Part shown: positions 34,816 through 43,462 of the stretch, piece after piece | Layout of the letters: every line of letters starts with the position of its first letter | Numbering within the stretch: position 1 is the first letter of the stretch | DNA from: Pseudobutyrivibrio sp. | GTDB lineage: Bacteria; Bacillota; Clostridia; Lachnospirales; Lachnospiraceae | Assembly (NCBI GenBank): GCA_017557435.1 | Contig: JAFYYR010000002.1 | Coordinates: 1 to 64,000 of the forward strand | Direction: 5' to 3' | Length of the DNA stretch: 64,000 bases | Program-made: the position numbers and the translations under genes | Notes under the pieces: model-generated | Told to the model about the DNA's origin: nothing | What the model saw: only the letters and a program-made list of their open reading frames with translations | Databases searched by the model: none

Positions 34816-35853
34816 TTAATAGTAATTATTCAACACATACTGCTCAAACAAAGGCAATATAAATTTTAAATGTCCGTGTTCACTGCCATCAATGATACCG
34901 CGCTTGATAAGGCGATCTCTGTATGGTGTATATTCATTGTTTTCTATAGATAGTTCTGCTTTGATTTCACTGGCTTTTCCTGTTTCAGATTTGGCAATTC
35001 CATAAGCTAGTTTTCTATCGCCAGAAGAAAGCTCAGACCAGATTTTTTCATATACGTAGTCCTCTAGGTATTGTTGGTAATCTGGCAGAGCAGCTTTGTA
35101 GTCACCATTTTCTTTCCAAGTAAAATATCCTAAAACCTGAAAAGCAAATGAATAGCCCTTTGTCATCTTTGCCATTTCAAGTCCTGCAGCGGCATCTAAA
35201 GAGAAGGTCTTCTTATAATTATTAGAAATAGTAGTAATATTAAGAGGCTTAAGTTCTACTTTTGGTGCACGATATAGGAATGTTAAATTTTTCTCGTTTT
35301 GAAGATTATTAATATTCTCAAATAAGCCAGTCATTATAAGAAAGAGTGGCAAGTCTTGACGCACGAAAATCTGGTATGCGCTGGCAAAAGCTCGCATAGC
35401 ATCTGTCGATGTGACCTCATCAATACAAATTAAAACTCTTTTCCCGTTTTTCTTAATGCTTTCAAGCATCTTAGTAATGGCAACTTGTATATTAGTAATA
35501 GGGACACTCCCTTTAACTTCTAATCCTATGCCAAAAAACGAAAGATTAATGCTGGATTTCTGGAAAAGCTGAGCTAGATGATTCTCACTAGCCAGTGCAG
35601 CAGCTAAATCTGATAATAAATCCTGCGAAGAGTTGAGCTCAACTATAATCCATTTATCATCCTGAGATAAGGTCTTTGCGATTTCTGTCATAAAAACAGT
35701 TTTACCACAACCTCTAACGCCGGTGATCATATATATTTGTTGAGATGGAATATCAGCTTGAAAAGAGTCTATTATTTCATTCATCTGAGCAGCACGTGAA
35801 ATAGTCTGTTGTGGTTCCTTCCCGAATAAAAGGGAATAAGGATTCTGTGACAT
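34816..35853 (-). CDS. AAA+ ATPase (archaeal-ATPase/orc-like ATP-binding protein)
   Basis: The protein has 345 residues from the ATG at 35853, with AGGAGG just upstream; the in-frame longer start is less likely. Walker A is GVRGCGKT at about residues 44-51 and Walker B is VLICIDEV near 145. A winged-helix-like C-terminal part includes YTPYRDRLIKRGIIDG. It resembles the ATP-binding proteins of the archaeal ATPase family common in Lachnospiraceae, whose roles are mostly unknown. The gene stands alone, with 29-bp tandem repeats directly upstream. Confidence 0.75.
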   Translation of the reverse strand: MSQNPYSLLFGKEPQQTISRAAQMNEIIDSFQADIPSQQIYMITGVRGCGKTVFMTEIAKTLSQDDKWIIVELNSSQDLLSDLAAALASENHLAQLFQKSSINLSFFGIGLEVKGSVPITNIQVAITKMLESIKKNGKRVLICIDEVTSTDAMRAFASAYQIFVRQDLPLFLIMTGLFENINNLQNEKNLTFLYRAPKVELKPLNITTISNNYKKTFSLDAAAGLEMAKMTKGYSFAFQVLGYFTWKENGDYKAALPDYQQYLEDYVYEKIWSELSSGDRKLAYGIAKSETGKASEIKAELSIENNEYTPYRDRLIKRGIIDGSEHGHLKFILPLFEQYVLNNYY

Positions 35854-35864
35854 AAACGACCTCC

Positions 35865-35951
35865 TTTTATCATTCTTTATCATTTTAATTGGATTTTATC
35901 ATTCTTTATCATTTTTTACAACTTTTATCATTCTTTATCATTTTTTATCAG
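35865..35951 (-). repeat. Three 29-bp tandem repeats upstream of the AAA ATPase
   Basis: The core TTTTATCATTCTTTATCATT starts at 35865, 35894 and 35923, an exact 29-base period, with a partial copy ending at 35950. Each core itself contains two TTTATCATT halves. The position next to the ribosome binding site suggests operator-type or transcript-level control. Confidence 0.85.
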
Positions 35952-35987
35952 ACTTAGAAAATAGAAATATTTTGTGAAAAACCAGTG

Positions 35988-36013
35988 CCTCTCCTTGAAA
36001 AGGAGAGGTTTTT
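35988..36013 (+). terminator. Intrinsic terminator upstream of pgi
   Basis: CCTCTCCTT and AAGGAGAGG (9 bp, loop GAA) are followed by five T. It reads in the pgi direction although no forward gene precedes it, so it could be an attenuator in a pgi leader or the end of a short transcript. Confidence 0.75.
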
Positions 36014-36088
36014 ATTATAAAATTTTCTCCGAAAGACGAAATCGTTAAAGTGTTCACAAAATCAATGTTTTTATAAAGGAGTAACAAA

Positions 36089-37672
36089 ATGGTAGAATGG
36101 AAAAATTTCGACAAGCTTAACTCATTCAAGAAGCTTCAGGGCCTCAAGAATCAGGTAGAGCTTAAGACAGCTATGGCAGGAGCAAATGGTGCAAAGCGTG
36201 TTGCTGAGTACTGCGTTCCTATGTCAAATGGCATGGTTTTCAATTACGCTTCAAAGCAGGTGGATGACACAGTTCTTGATGCACTAGCAGAGCTTGCAGA
36301 GGAGACACAGCTTACAGAGAAGTATTCAGCACTTTTCAATGGTGAGGTTATCAATACAGGCGAGAAGAGACTTGTTCTTCACCAGCTTACACGTGGTCAG
36401 CTTGGCTCAGATGTAGTTGCTGATGGCGTTAATAAGAGAGAGTTCTACGTAGAGCAGCAGAATAGAATCGCAGAGTTTGCTAAGAAAGTTCACGCAGGTG
36501 AGATTGCAAACGAAAAGGGCGAGAAGTTCACAACAGTAGTTCAGATCGGTATCGGTGGTTCAGACCTTGGCCCACGTGCTATGTATCTTGCACTTGAGAA
36601 CTGGGCAAAGGTTACAGGTACATTCAAGATGGAAGCTCGTTTCATCTCAAATGTAGACCCAGATGATGCTGCTTCAGTACTTGCAGGCGTTGATGTTGCA
36701 CATTCTATCTTTATTCTTGTATCTAAGTCAGGTACAACACTTGAGACACTTACAAATGAGTCATTTGTTAAGGATGCTCTTAAGAACGCAGGTCTTGATG
36801 CTTCTAAGCACATGATCGCTGTTACATCTGATGCATCTCCACTTGCTAAGTCATCTGATTACCTTGATGCATTCTTCATGGATGATTACATCGGTGGCCG
36901 TTACTCATCTACATCTTCAGTAGGTGGCGCAGTGCTTTCACTTGCATTTGGTCCAGATGTATTTGCTAGATTCTTAAATGGTGCAGCAGCTGAGGATGCT
37001 CTTGCTAAGAATGCAGATATCCGCAAGAACCCAGCTATGCTTGATGCACTTATTGGTGTTTATGAGAGAAATATCCTTGGCTACGAGTCAACAGCTGTTC
37101 TTCCATATTCACAGGCACTTAGCCGTTTCCCAGCTCACTTACAGCAGCTTGACATGGAGTCAAACGGTAAGAGCGTTAACAGATTCGGGGAGCCAGTTGA
37201 TTATGTTACTGGTCCAGTTATTTTTGGTGAGCCAGGTACAAATGGTCAGCACAGCTTCTACCAGTTATTACACCAGGGAACAAACATCATCCCACTTCAG
37301 TTCGTAGGCTTCAAGAAGAGCCAGATGGCTACAGATGTAGTTATCGAGAACAGCACATCACAGCAGAAGCTTAAGGCTAATGTAGCAGCTCAGATCATGG
37401 CATTTGCTTGTGGTAAGGATGATGATAATAGAAATAAGTATTTCCAGGGCAACCGCCCATCATCAATCATCGTTGGCGAGCAGCTTACACCAGAGACACT
37501 TGGTGCTCTTCTTGCTCACTTCGAGAACAAGGTTATGTTCCAGGGATTTGTATGGAATCTTAACTCATTCGATCAGGAAGGTGTTCAGCTTGGTAAGGTC
37601 CTTGCAAAGAAGGTTCTTTCAGGCGATACATCAGATGCTCTTGCAGCATACGCTAAGCTTCTTGATATCTAA
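36089..37672 (+). CDS. pgi: Glucose-6-phosphate isomerase
   Basis: The 527-residue enzyme interconverts glucose 6-phosphate and fructose 6-phosphate in glycolysis. It has two SIS folds; visible motifs are VQIGIGGSDLGPRAMY, SKSGTTLET, GGRYSSTSSVGG and GEPGTNGQHSFYQLLHQGT. The length and motifs fit the longer E. coli-type branch, not the ~450-residue Bacillus type. Codon use is strongly biased, as expected for a highly expressed gene. AAGGAG precedes the ATG, and a terminator follows. Confidence 0.97.
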   Translation: MVEWKNFDKLNSFKKLQGLKNQVELKTAMAGANGAKRVAEYCVPMSNGMVFNYASKQVDDTVLDALAELAEETQLTEKYSALFNGEVINTGEKRLVLHQLTRGQLGSDVVADGVNKREFYVEQQNRIAEFAKKVHAGEIANEKGEKFTTVVQIGIGGSDLGPRAMYLALENWAKVTGTFKMEARFISNVDPDDAASVLAGVDVAHSIFILVSKSGTTLETLTNESFVKDALKNAGLDASKHMIAVTSDASPLAKSSDYLDAFFMDDYIGGRYSSTSSVGGAVLSLAFGPDVFARFLNGAAAEDALAKNADIRKNPAMLDALIGVYERNILGYESTAVLPYSQALSRFPAHLQQLDMESNGKSVNRFGEPVDYVTGPVIFGEPGTNGQHSFYQLLHQGTNIIPLQFVGFKKSQMATDVVIENSTSQQKLKANVAAQIMAFACGKDDDNRNKYFQGNRPSSIIVGEQLTPETLGALLAHFENKVMFQGFVWNLNSFDQEGVQLGKVLAKKVLSGDTSDALAAYAKLLDI

Positions 37673-37691
37673 TAAAATAGTTTACAAAAAT

Positions 37692-37720
37692 GGCCTCTGC
37701 TTATTGCGGAGGCCCATTTT
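37692..37720 (+). terminator. Intrinsic terminator after pgi
   Basis: GGCCTCTGC and GCGGAGGCC (9 bp with one G-T) with a five-base loop, then CATTTTTT. Confidence 0.85.
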
Positions 37721-37764
37721 TTCGTTTAGGATAAAGTAAGTTAAAACTATAAGGAAGTATTACT

Positions 37765-38373
37765 ATGGGAAACAAATACAATGACAGCGAGCAGGAGTCA
37801 GTGACTAAATCCTGGGCAGGTGAGCGGGCCAAGCTAGCTCAGATGACAGGCAAGGAAAAGGCCGATTACATTTTTACCTATTATAAGATACATATAATTG
37901 TAATCATCGGAATCATTATTGCTTTAGCCTGGTTCATCCATCATGCCATGACTTATGTGGACTATGAGTTCTTTGGAATGGTTATCAATGGTGAATCGGT
38001 AAATGAGGAGCGAGAGCAGGAGATTACAGAGTATCTTGGTATGACAGGCCATGAGGCGGCAGATTTGTCTGCAGGCCTTGCAACTGATGAAGATGTGGCA
38101 GGAGGCTATGGTACACGTCTTAGCGTTCTTGTTATGGCAGGTCAGCTTGATTTTGCATTTACTGATGAGGATGGAGTTGAGTACCTGACTAACTACGGAA
38201 TAGTGACAGAGGACAATCAGCCAATCGATATTTCAGATAGTCCAATACATGAGTATTTTGGTCTAGATGACAATATTAAATACTTGGTTTGGGCCGGACT
38301 TTCAGGCAACAGAGAGTATCTAGATTCTATGATGCAGATGATGGATGACATCGAAAGCGGTAAGATAAAATAA
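37765..38373 (+). CDS. Hypothetical single-pass membrane protein
   Basis: The 202-residue protein has about 45 charged cytoplasmic residues, one transmembrane helix (HIIVIIGIIIALAWFIHHAM, about 43-63) and an acidic extracellular part of about 140 residues. No family is recognised with confidence. It is 18 bases upstream of a YesL-like gene and probably forms an operon with it. Confidence 0.7.
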   Translation: MGNKYNDSEQESVTKSWAGERAKLAQMTGKEKADYIFTYYKIHIIVIIGIIIALAWFIHHAMTYVDYEFFGMVINGESVNEEREQEITEYLGMTGHEAADLSAGLATDEDVAGGYGTRLSVLVMAGQLDFAFTDEDGVEYLTNYGIVTEDNQPIDISDSPIHEYFGLDDNIKYLVWAGLSGNREYLDSMMQMMDDIESGKIK

Positions 38374-38391
38374 ATTTAAGGAGTAATAATT

Positions 38392-39030
38392 TTGGGAAGA
38401 TTTTTTAACAGCAGATTCTTTGAGGGAATCACAAAAGCCACTGATGTTTTACTTATTGGCTTCTACTTTATTATTTGTTCATTGCCTATTTTTACAATAG
38501 GCGCCAGCACTACAGCACTCTACTATGCAATTCACAAGTGCACATTCAAAGGAAAGGGATATACTACAGAGTTTTTCCATTCCTTTAAATCAAATTTCAA
38601 GCAGGCAACATTGTCGTGGCTTATCTTCATCGTATTATTTATTGTTTTAGGTGGAGATATCTACATCACAAGAAATATGCTTCAGCCAGACAATCCACTT
38701 GCTGCAGCATCAATGTTCTTTACCGTTTTACTTGCATTTACAGTGGTATGGTCAATATATCATTTTGCCTACGTTGCACGCTTTGAAAATGGATTCAAGG
38801 AATCATTTAAGGTGTCTGCAATAATTATGATTGCTAATCTTGGCTGGACATTAGTAATAATGGCCATTGCCATGGCAGCAAGTGTACTTGTCTATCTCTA
38901 TATATTCTTATATGTATTCATGCCGGGAATTATGGCATGTATACTTCATCCAATTCTTGAGAAAGTGTTCCGTAAGTACATGACTCCTGAGGATTTGGCC
39001 GCCGAGGAAGAAGACCTCAGGGAAATTTAA
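38392..39030 (+). CDS. YesL/DUF624-family membrane protein
   Basis: The 212-residue protein has about five transmembrane helices. Its start (GRFFNSRFFEGITKATDVLLIGFYFIICSLPIFTIGASTTALYY) is the hallmark of DUF624/YesL proteins. These are often found with sugar ABC transporters, but their function is not established. A TTG start at 38392 is supported by AAGGAG (38378-38383), eight bases away. Confidence 0.82.
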   Translation: MGRFFNSRFFEGITKATDVLLIGFYFIICSLPIFTIGASTTALYYAIHKCTFKGKGYTTEFFHSFKSNFKQATLSWLIFIVLFIVLGGDIYITRNMLQPDNPLAAASMFFTVLLAFTVVWSIYHFAYVARFENGFKESFKVSAIIMIANLGWTLVIMAIAMAASVLVYLYIFLYVFMPGIMACILHPILEKVFRKYMTPEDLAAEEEDLREI

Positions 39031-39036
39031 TAAAAC

Positions 39037-39086
39037 TTGACATAAAAACGCGTTTGTGATACAAGTGTATTAGGACACGTAATACA
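39037..39086 (+). promoter_or_regulatory. Promoter and GntR-type operator
   Basis: TTGACA (39037-39042), 17 bases, TACAAG (39060-39065). The inverted repeat TGTATTA (39066-39072) / TAATACA (39080-39086), spaced by seven bases, sits right at the start of transcription. It fits autoregulation by the GntR protein encoded next. Confidence 0.65.
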
Positions 39087-39104
39087 GCACAGGGGAGGTA
39101 TTAG

Positions 39105-39491
39105 ATGATCCAATTAAATTATAGAGATTCTAAGCCTATTTATGAGCAAATTAAAGATGGTCTACGACGTCTGGTGGTGTCTGGTGCAGTTCGCACCGAC
39201 GAAAAGTTACCTAGTGTAAGGGAACTGGCTACCAGTCTGTCTATCAATCCCAATACCATCCAGAAAGCTTATAGGGAGCTAGAGCAGGAAGGCTACATTT
39301 ACACAATTGCGGGCAAGGGTAGTTACGCTGCACAGCGAGCTGATGTTGCCACAGGGAGGAATGAAGAATTGATGAAAGAATTCGATGAGATTGTGAAGGA
39401 ACTTCTGTATCTATGCGAGGATAAGAATATCCTCATTGAAAGAATTGAAGAACTTGCGAAGGGAGGTGCCAAGAGTGATTCAGGTAAATAA
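39105..39491 (+). CDS. GntR-family regulator, YtrA type
   Basis: The 128-residue protein has an N-terminal winged helix (YEQIKDGLRRLVVSGAVRTDEKLPSVRELATSL is the family signature region) and a short helical tail instead of an effector domain, as in the YtrA subfamily. Such proteins usually repress an adjacent ABC transporter operon and themselves. The next two genes are that transporter. GGGGAGG precedes the ATG. Confidence 0.88.
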   Translation: MIQLNYRDSKPIYEQIKDGLRRLVVSGAVRTDEKLPSVRELATSLSINPNTIQKAYRELEQEGYIYTIAGKGSYAAQRADVATGRNEELMKEFDEIVKELLYLCEDKNILIERIEELAKGGAKSDSGK

Positions 39492-40374
39492 TGTCACTAA
39501 AAAGTTTGGTGATTTTCCAGCACTTGACGGATTGAACATGCATGTTGAGCGTGGAGCAATCTATGGACTTGTTGGCCCTAATGGTGCAGGTAAATCAACA
39601 ATCATTCGTCACCTTTGCGGAGTTTATAAACAGGATGCTGGTGAGATTTTAATCGAGGGCCAGCCAGTATTTGAGAATGAATTGCTTAAGCAGAAAATGG
39701 CAATTATTCCAGACGACATTTTTTTCTTCTTACAGGCTAACACTAAGGATATGATGAAATTCTATAAGAATATGTATCCTAAATTTGATGAAAAGCTTTT
39801 CTTCAAAATTGCGGAGTGTTTTCCTGAGATTAATATGAAGAAAATGGTTCGTAGTCTTTCAAAGGGAATGCAAAAGCAGGTGGCTTTTATGCTTGCAATA
39901 GCTAGCCGCCCAGAAGTTATGATTTTGGATGAGCCAGTTGATGGTCTTGATCCAGTTATGCGTCGTCAGGTGTGGAGCCTTATTATGTCTGATGTGGCAG
40001 AGACAGGAGTAACAGTTCTTGTCAGCTCACACAACTTACGAGAGCTTGAGGATGTATGTGACCATGTAGGTATTATGAACCATGGCAAGCTTCTTATCGA
40101 GCGTTCACTTGACGATTTACAGACATCCATCACAAAAGTTCAGGTGGCTTTTGAAGGTGAGATGCCGGAATTGCCTGAGGAGATTCAGGTTCTTAAAAAG
40201 ATTTCAAACGGTAGAGTTCATACTCTTATTGTTAAGGGAGAGCCTAGAGCGGCAGAGCAGAGAATTGCAGCCCTCAATCCACTTTTGATGGATGTGCTTC
40301 CGCTTACACTTGAAGAGATCTTTATTTATGAGTTGGGAGGTGAGGATTATGCAGTCAAAGACATCATTTTTTAA
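39475..40374 (+). CDS. ABC transporter ATP-binding protein
   Basis: The protein has 299 residues from GTG 39475, with GGGAGG (39461-39466) upstream and a 17-base overlap with the GntR gene. Walker A is GPNGAGKST, the signature is LSKGMQKQ and Walker B is VMILDEPVDGLD. It energises the permease encoded next. The family exports peptides, antibiotics or lipids; the substrate is unknown. Confidence 0.9.
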   Translation: MIQVNNVTKKFGDFPALDGLNMHVERGAIYGLVGPNGAGKSTIIRHLCGVYKQDAGEILIEGQPVFENELLKQKMAIIPDDIFFFLQANTKDMMKFYKNMYPKFDEKLFFKIAECFPEINMKKMVRSLSKGMQKQVAFMLAIASRPEVMILDEPVDGLDPVMRRQVWSLIMSDVAETGVTVLVSSHNLRELEDVCDHVGIMNHGKLLIERSLDDLQTSITKVQVAFEGEMPELPEEIQVLKKISNGRVHTLIVKGEPRAAEQRIAALNPLLMDVLPLTLEEIFIYELGGEDYAVKDIIF

Positions 40375-42355
40375 CAAGGGACTGTATAAGAAAAATATAA
40401 GCAGAACTTGGATTGCTGGACTGCTGTATTTAATTATACTTCTATTACTCATGCCGGTTTCTTATATTATCAGCATTGCAGATTGGGACAATACCTACTT
40501 TGTAGATGTAGGTATTTCAAAGGGTATGTGTCTATTTATGCATATTGCTGATATGCCAACAGCGGGATTGGCAGCATTTATAGTGATAGTTCTTTCAGCT
40601 ATCACTTTTTGGTATTTATTTTACAAGCGCGACACTTATATGATGCATGCTTTCCCAATTAGCAGAAAGAGTGCATATTTTACTGGAATGGCATCTATTC
40701 TTACAGTTGCCGTTATTCCAGTTGTAGTTGTGTCTATAATAATGACAATTATTGCACTTACCGTAGACACAATTGCATTGGCAGGCATTTGGTATTGGGC
40801 ACTTATAGTAATTGTTTCAACAGTACTTTTCCTATCTATAGCAATGTTTGCCCTTATGGTATCAGGCCAGCTCATTACAGGAATAGTTTTCTACGGCATC
40901 TTTGTTATGCTTTACTACTTGATGGAGCTAGCATTTAGAATTACTTCTTCTATGCTTTTATTTGGTATGGGAGCTAGTTTGCAGAGCCAGAGGGTGAGAA
41001 TTTTAAGCCCACTGCAGTTTATTCCTGGTAATTGCAAAGTTGATTATGTTGCACGCTACACAGATAGCGGTTACTTAAGAACATTGGTTATGAAATTGGA
41101 AGGTGCAGAGTACCTTGCGATTTATTTCGTGGCAGCATTAGTTTTACTTACCGTTTCATTTCTCCTTTATAAATATAAAAAGCTCGAAACAGTTCACGAT
41201 TTTATCGCGGTACCTTTTATGAAGCCTGTATTTACCATTGGAATGGCATTCTTCATTTCAATGGTTGCAGGTGCCTTCGTAAGCGGAATGTATGAAGCAA
41301 CAGGTAACCATACATACGGAAGCAAGTTTGCAGTTGCAATTATTTCATCTATCATTATTGGCGCAATCATTTTCTTTGCGACACAGATGATGATTGAAAA
41401 GACAATCAGAGTATTCAGCGCGAAAAAAGCAATGTATTGTGCGGGATATTCCGTTGCAGCACTTGCAGTATTACTATGCCTTAGATTTGATGTATTTAAG
41501 GTGGAGAATAAAGTGCCAAAGGCATCAGAGGTTGCTTGGGTTGGCATTGAGTCTCAGTACACTATGGTGTTTACAAGTGAAGATGAGATTAATACAGCTA
41601 TTTCTCTTCACAAGAACTTCTTGGCTGACAAGAAGGAACTTAGAGATGTAAATGTTAAATACGAAGATGTTAGTGGTACTTTCTTTACTATCAAGTACAA
41701 GCTTAAAAATGGTGATACAATAACTCGTCAGTACCAAGTAGTTGATACTGAGTCACCAGATGTAAGTGCAGAATATGTGGCAGCTACACAGCCTATATTA
41801 GATTTCCTTAACAATCCTACTATTATTAAGGAACATGTAATAGGAAATATTTGGGACGATTGTCATGTTAGAGATATGTATTTTAATACAGTGACATATG
41901 ATGATGTCCACAATCAGTTCAACTATTATACAGAATACTTCATGAATCTCAGTGAATATGAGAGAATGCAGAAATACGAAAAAGTATATCAGGCACTTCT
42001 CAAGGACATTGATGATGGTAAGGTATTTAGGACTACATTTTCAGGATATTCAATGGAAAATGAAACCAAGTCACTATACAACGACTTAAGCTTTACCGTA
42101 TTAAATGGAGATGTTCCATATTTCTCAGATGTAGATACATTCTATGAAGAACAATATGACCCTAGAACTAAATATGATAGTGATGGCCAGAGATATGAGC
42201 AGAGCATTTATTGTTCGTTGAACATAGATTGTAAAAATACACTTAAAGCACTTAAGGATGAAGGCTTCTATTATTCAGATGATCAGGTTATTACCTGGGA
42301 CGAATATGATAAGCTAATGGGTTATAGTGAATATGAGGACCCAGAGGCATATTAG
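40349..42355 (+). CDS. ABC transporter permease with large soluble C-terminal part
   Basis: The protein has 668 residues from ATG 40349, with GGGAGGTGAGG upstream and a 26-base overlap with the ATPase gene. About eight transmembrane helices occupy residues 20-400. The remaining ~260 residues are acidic and probably extracellular. It is the membrane partner of the preceding ATPase in a GntR-ABC module. Confidence 0.82.
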   Translation: MQSKTSFFNKGLYKKNISRTWIAGLLYLIILLLLMPVSYIISIADWDNTYFVDVGISKGMCLFMHIADMPTAGLAAFIVIVLSAITFWYLFYKRDTYMMHAFPISRKSAYFTGMASILTVAVIPVVVVSIIMTIIALTVDTIALAGIWYWALIVIVSTVLFLSIAMFALMVSGQLITGIVFYGIFVMLYYLMELAFRITSSMLLFGMGASLQSQRVRILSPLQFIPGNCKVDYVARYTDSGYLRTLVMKLEGAEYLAIYFVAALVLLTVSFLLYKYKKLETVHDFIAVPFMKPVFTIGMAFFISMVAGAFVSGMYEATGNHTYGSKFAVAIISSIIIGAIIFFATQMMIEKTIRVFSAKKAMYCAGYSVAALAVLLCLRFDVFKVENKVPKASEVAWVGIESQYTMVFTSEDEINTAISLHKNFLADKKELRDVNVKYEDVSGTFFTIKYKLKNGDTITRQYQVVDTESPDVSAEYVAATQPILDFLNNPTIIKEHVIGNIWDDCHVRDMYFNTVTYDDVHNQFNYYTEYFMNLSEYERMQKYEKVYQALLKDIDDGKVFRTTFSGYSMENETKSLYNDLSFTVLNGDVPYFSDVDTFYEEQYDPRTKYDSDGQRYEQSIYCSLNIDCKNTLKALKDEGFYYSDDQVITWDEYDKLMGYSEYEDPEAY

Positions 42356-42409
42356 TATAAGTGCACAAAATAAATTTAATAATTTTGTAAAAAAGTTTTC
42401 CAAAAGCTA

Positions 42410-42437
42410 TAAAGTTTTTCCAGCCGCGTTCCGATAA
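42410..42437 (+). promoter_or_regulatory. Sigma-D (sigma-28) promoter of the flgM operon
   Basis: TAAAGTTT (42410-42417) and TCCGATAA (42430-42437) match the flagellar sigma consensus, with a 16-base TAAA-to-CCGATAA spacer and one mismatch. It lies 80 bases before flgM. Confidence 0.8.
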
Positions 42438-42516
42438 ATGAAATGTAAAGAAAAATGTAACTAGAGAATACGGACATAACTGACTGAACATAAAGGGAGG
42501 AAAGGAGTGTTGAGAT

Positions 42517-42798
42517 ATGCGTATTGAGGCTTACAATCAGGTAGCGCAGCTCTATCAGACATCAAACAACAAAAATGTTACACAGTCTGCTAAGGCTAAT
42601 AGTATGGGTCGCGATGAAGTTCAGATTTCATCAGCAGGTAAGGATTACCATACAGCAAAGGCAGCTGTTGCTGAGGCAGCAGACATCAGAGAGGACCTTG
42701 TTGCGGACATTAAGGCCCGTATCAAGGACGGTACTTATGACGTAAATCCTGATGATTTTGCAGAGAAATTATTGTCTCAGGTAGGCTCTATATTTTAA
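42517..42798 (+). CDS. flgM: Anti-sigma-28 (sigma-D) factor FlgM
   Basis: The 93-residue protein has a disordered N-terminal half and the conserved sigma-binding helices IREDLVADIKARIKDG and DPDDFAEKLL-like NPDDFAEKLLSQV at the end. FlgM holds sigma-D inactive until the hook is complete and is then exported. It heads the late flagellar operon and lies behind a sigma-D promoter, giving feedback control. The same control would apply to the glycan island promoters. Confidence 0.9.
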   Translation: MRIEAYNQVAQLYQTSNNKNVTQSAKANSMGRDEVQISSAGKDYHTAKAAVAEAADIREDLVADIKARIKDGTYDVNPDDFAEKLLSQVGSIF

Positions 42799-42880
42799 TT
42801 AGCACCCATACACAAGCCCGGTAAGTCTGCGGTTTTGTGAAGGGATGCAATAGAGCGTTAGTTTAAGCGAGGTATGATGC

Positions 42881-43393
42881 GTGGCTAGTTTAATGGAAGA
42901 ATTGCTCTTAACTATGGATGGTGAGAGGTCGCTCTATGAAAAGTTAATCAGTCTTAATGATGAGAAGAAGGATTCAATCATCTATAAGAAGCTTGACGTA
43001 CTGGAGGCTATTACCGTTCAGGAGCAGGCCATTGCGGACGCCTTATTGGAACTGGAAAAAAAGCGCCAGGGATTGATGCAGAGTATTGCAGCAGTCATGG
43101 GGCATGAAAACGACCAAATTACAGTTTCATGGATGATCGATAATTTGGCTGGACAACCTGTAGAACAGAAAAAGCTTATTACAGCTAGAGGAAAACTTAG
43201 GGAAGCGGCAGACAATGCCCAGATATTGAACTTCCAGACACAGAACTTGCTTAGGCAGGCTATTGAAATGGTGGAATTTGATATTACCCTCCTGAAGAGT
43301 GTCAAACAGGCACCTCAGACTTCTAACTATGGTAAGAATGCAGAGACTACAGGAGATTTGTTAGGTAATAGAGGATTTGATGCTAAGCAGTAG
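42881..43393 (+). CDS. flgN: FlgN-family flagellar chaperone
   Basis: The 170-residue, mostly helical coiled-coil protein has the FlgN pattern (MEELLLTMDGERSLYEKLISLNDEKKDSIIYKKLDVLEAITVQEQ) and a position between flgM and flgK. FlgN is the cytoplasmic export chaperone for the hook-filament junction proteins FlgK and FlgL. A GTG start at 42881 follows GAGGT (42869-42873); ATG 42893 is an alternative. Confidence 0.87.
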   Translation: MASLMEELLLTMDGERSLYEKLISLNDEKKDSIIYKKLDVLEAITVQEQAIADALLELEKKRQGLMQSIAAVMGHENDQITVSWMIDNLAGQPVEQKKLITARGKLREAADNAQILNFQTQNLLRQAIEMVEFDITLLKSVKQAPQTSNYGKNAETTGDLLGNRGFDAKQ

Positions 43394-43462
43394 GAAACGG
43401 ATGTCCTTGAAGTATTAGCAGAGTTTCTTTGTGGAGACTCATTTACTTTGGAGGATTGACGT

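Noticed and set aside
35865-35951. CRISPR-like repeats
   Set aside because: The repeats are nearly back to back with only about 7-9 variable bases between cores; there are no spacers and no cas genes.
37859-37867. GCCGATTA as a sigma-D promoter
   Set aside because: It is inside the 37765 coding region, has no TAAA 15 bases upstream, and no fitting downstream gene.
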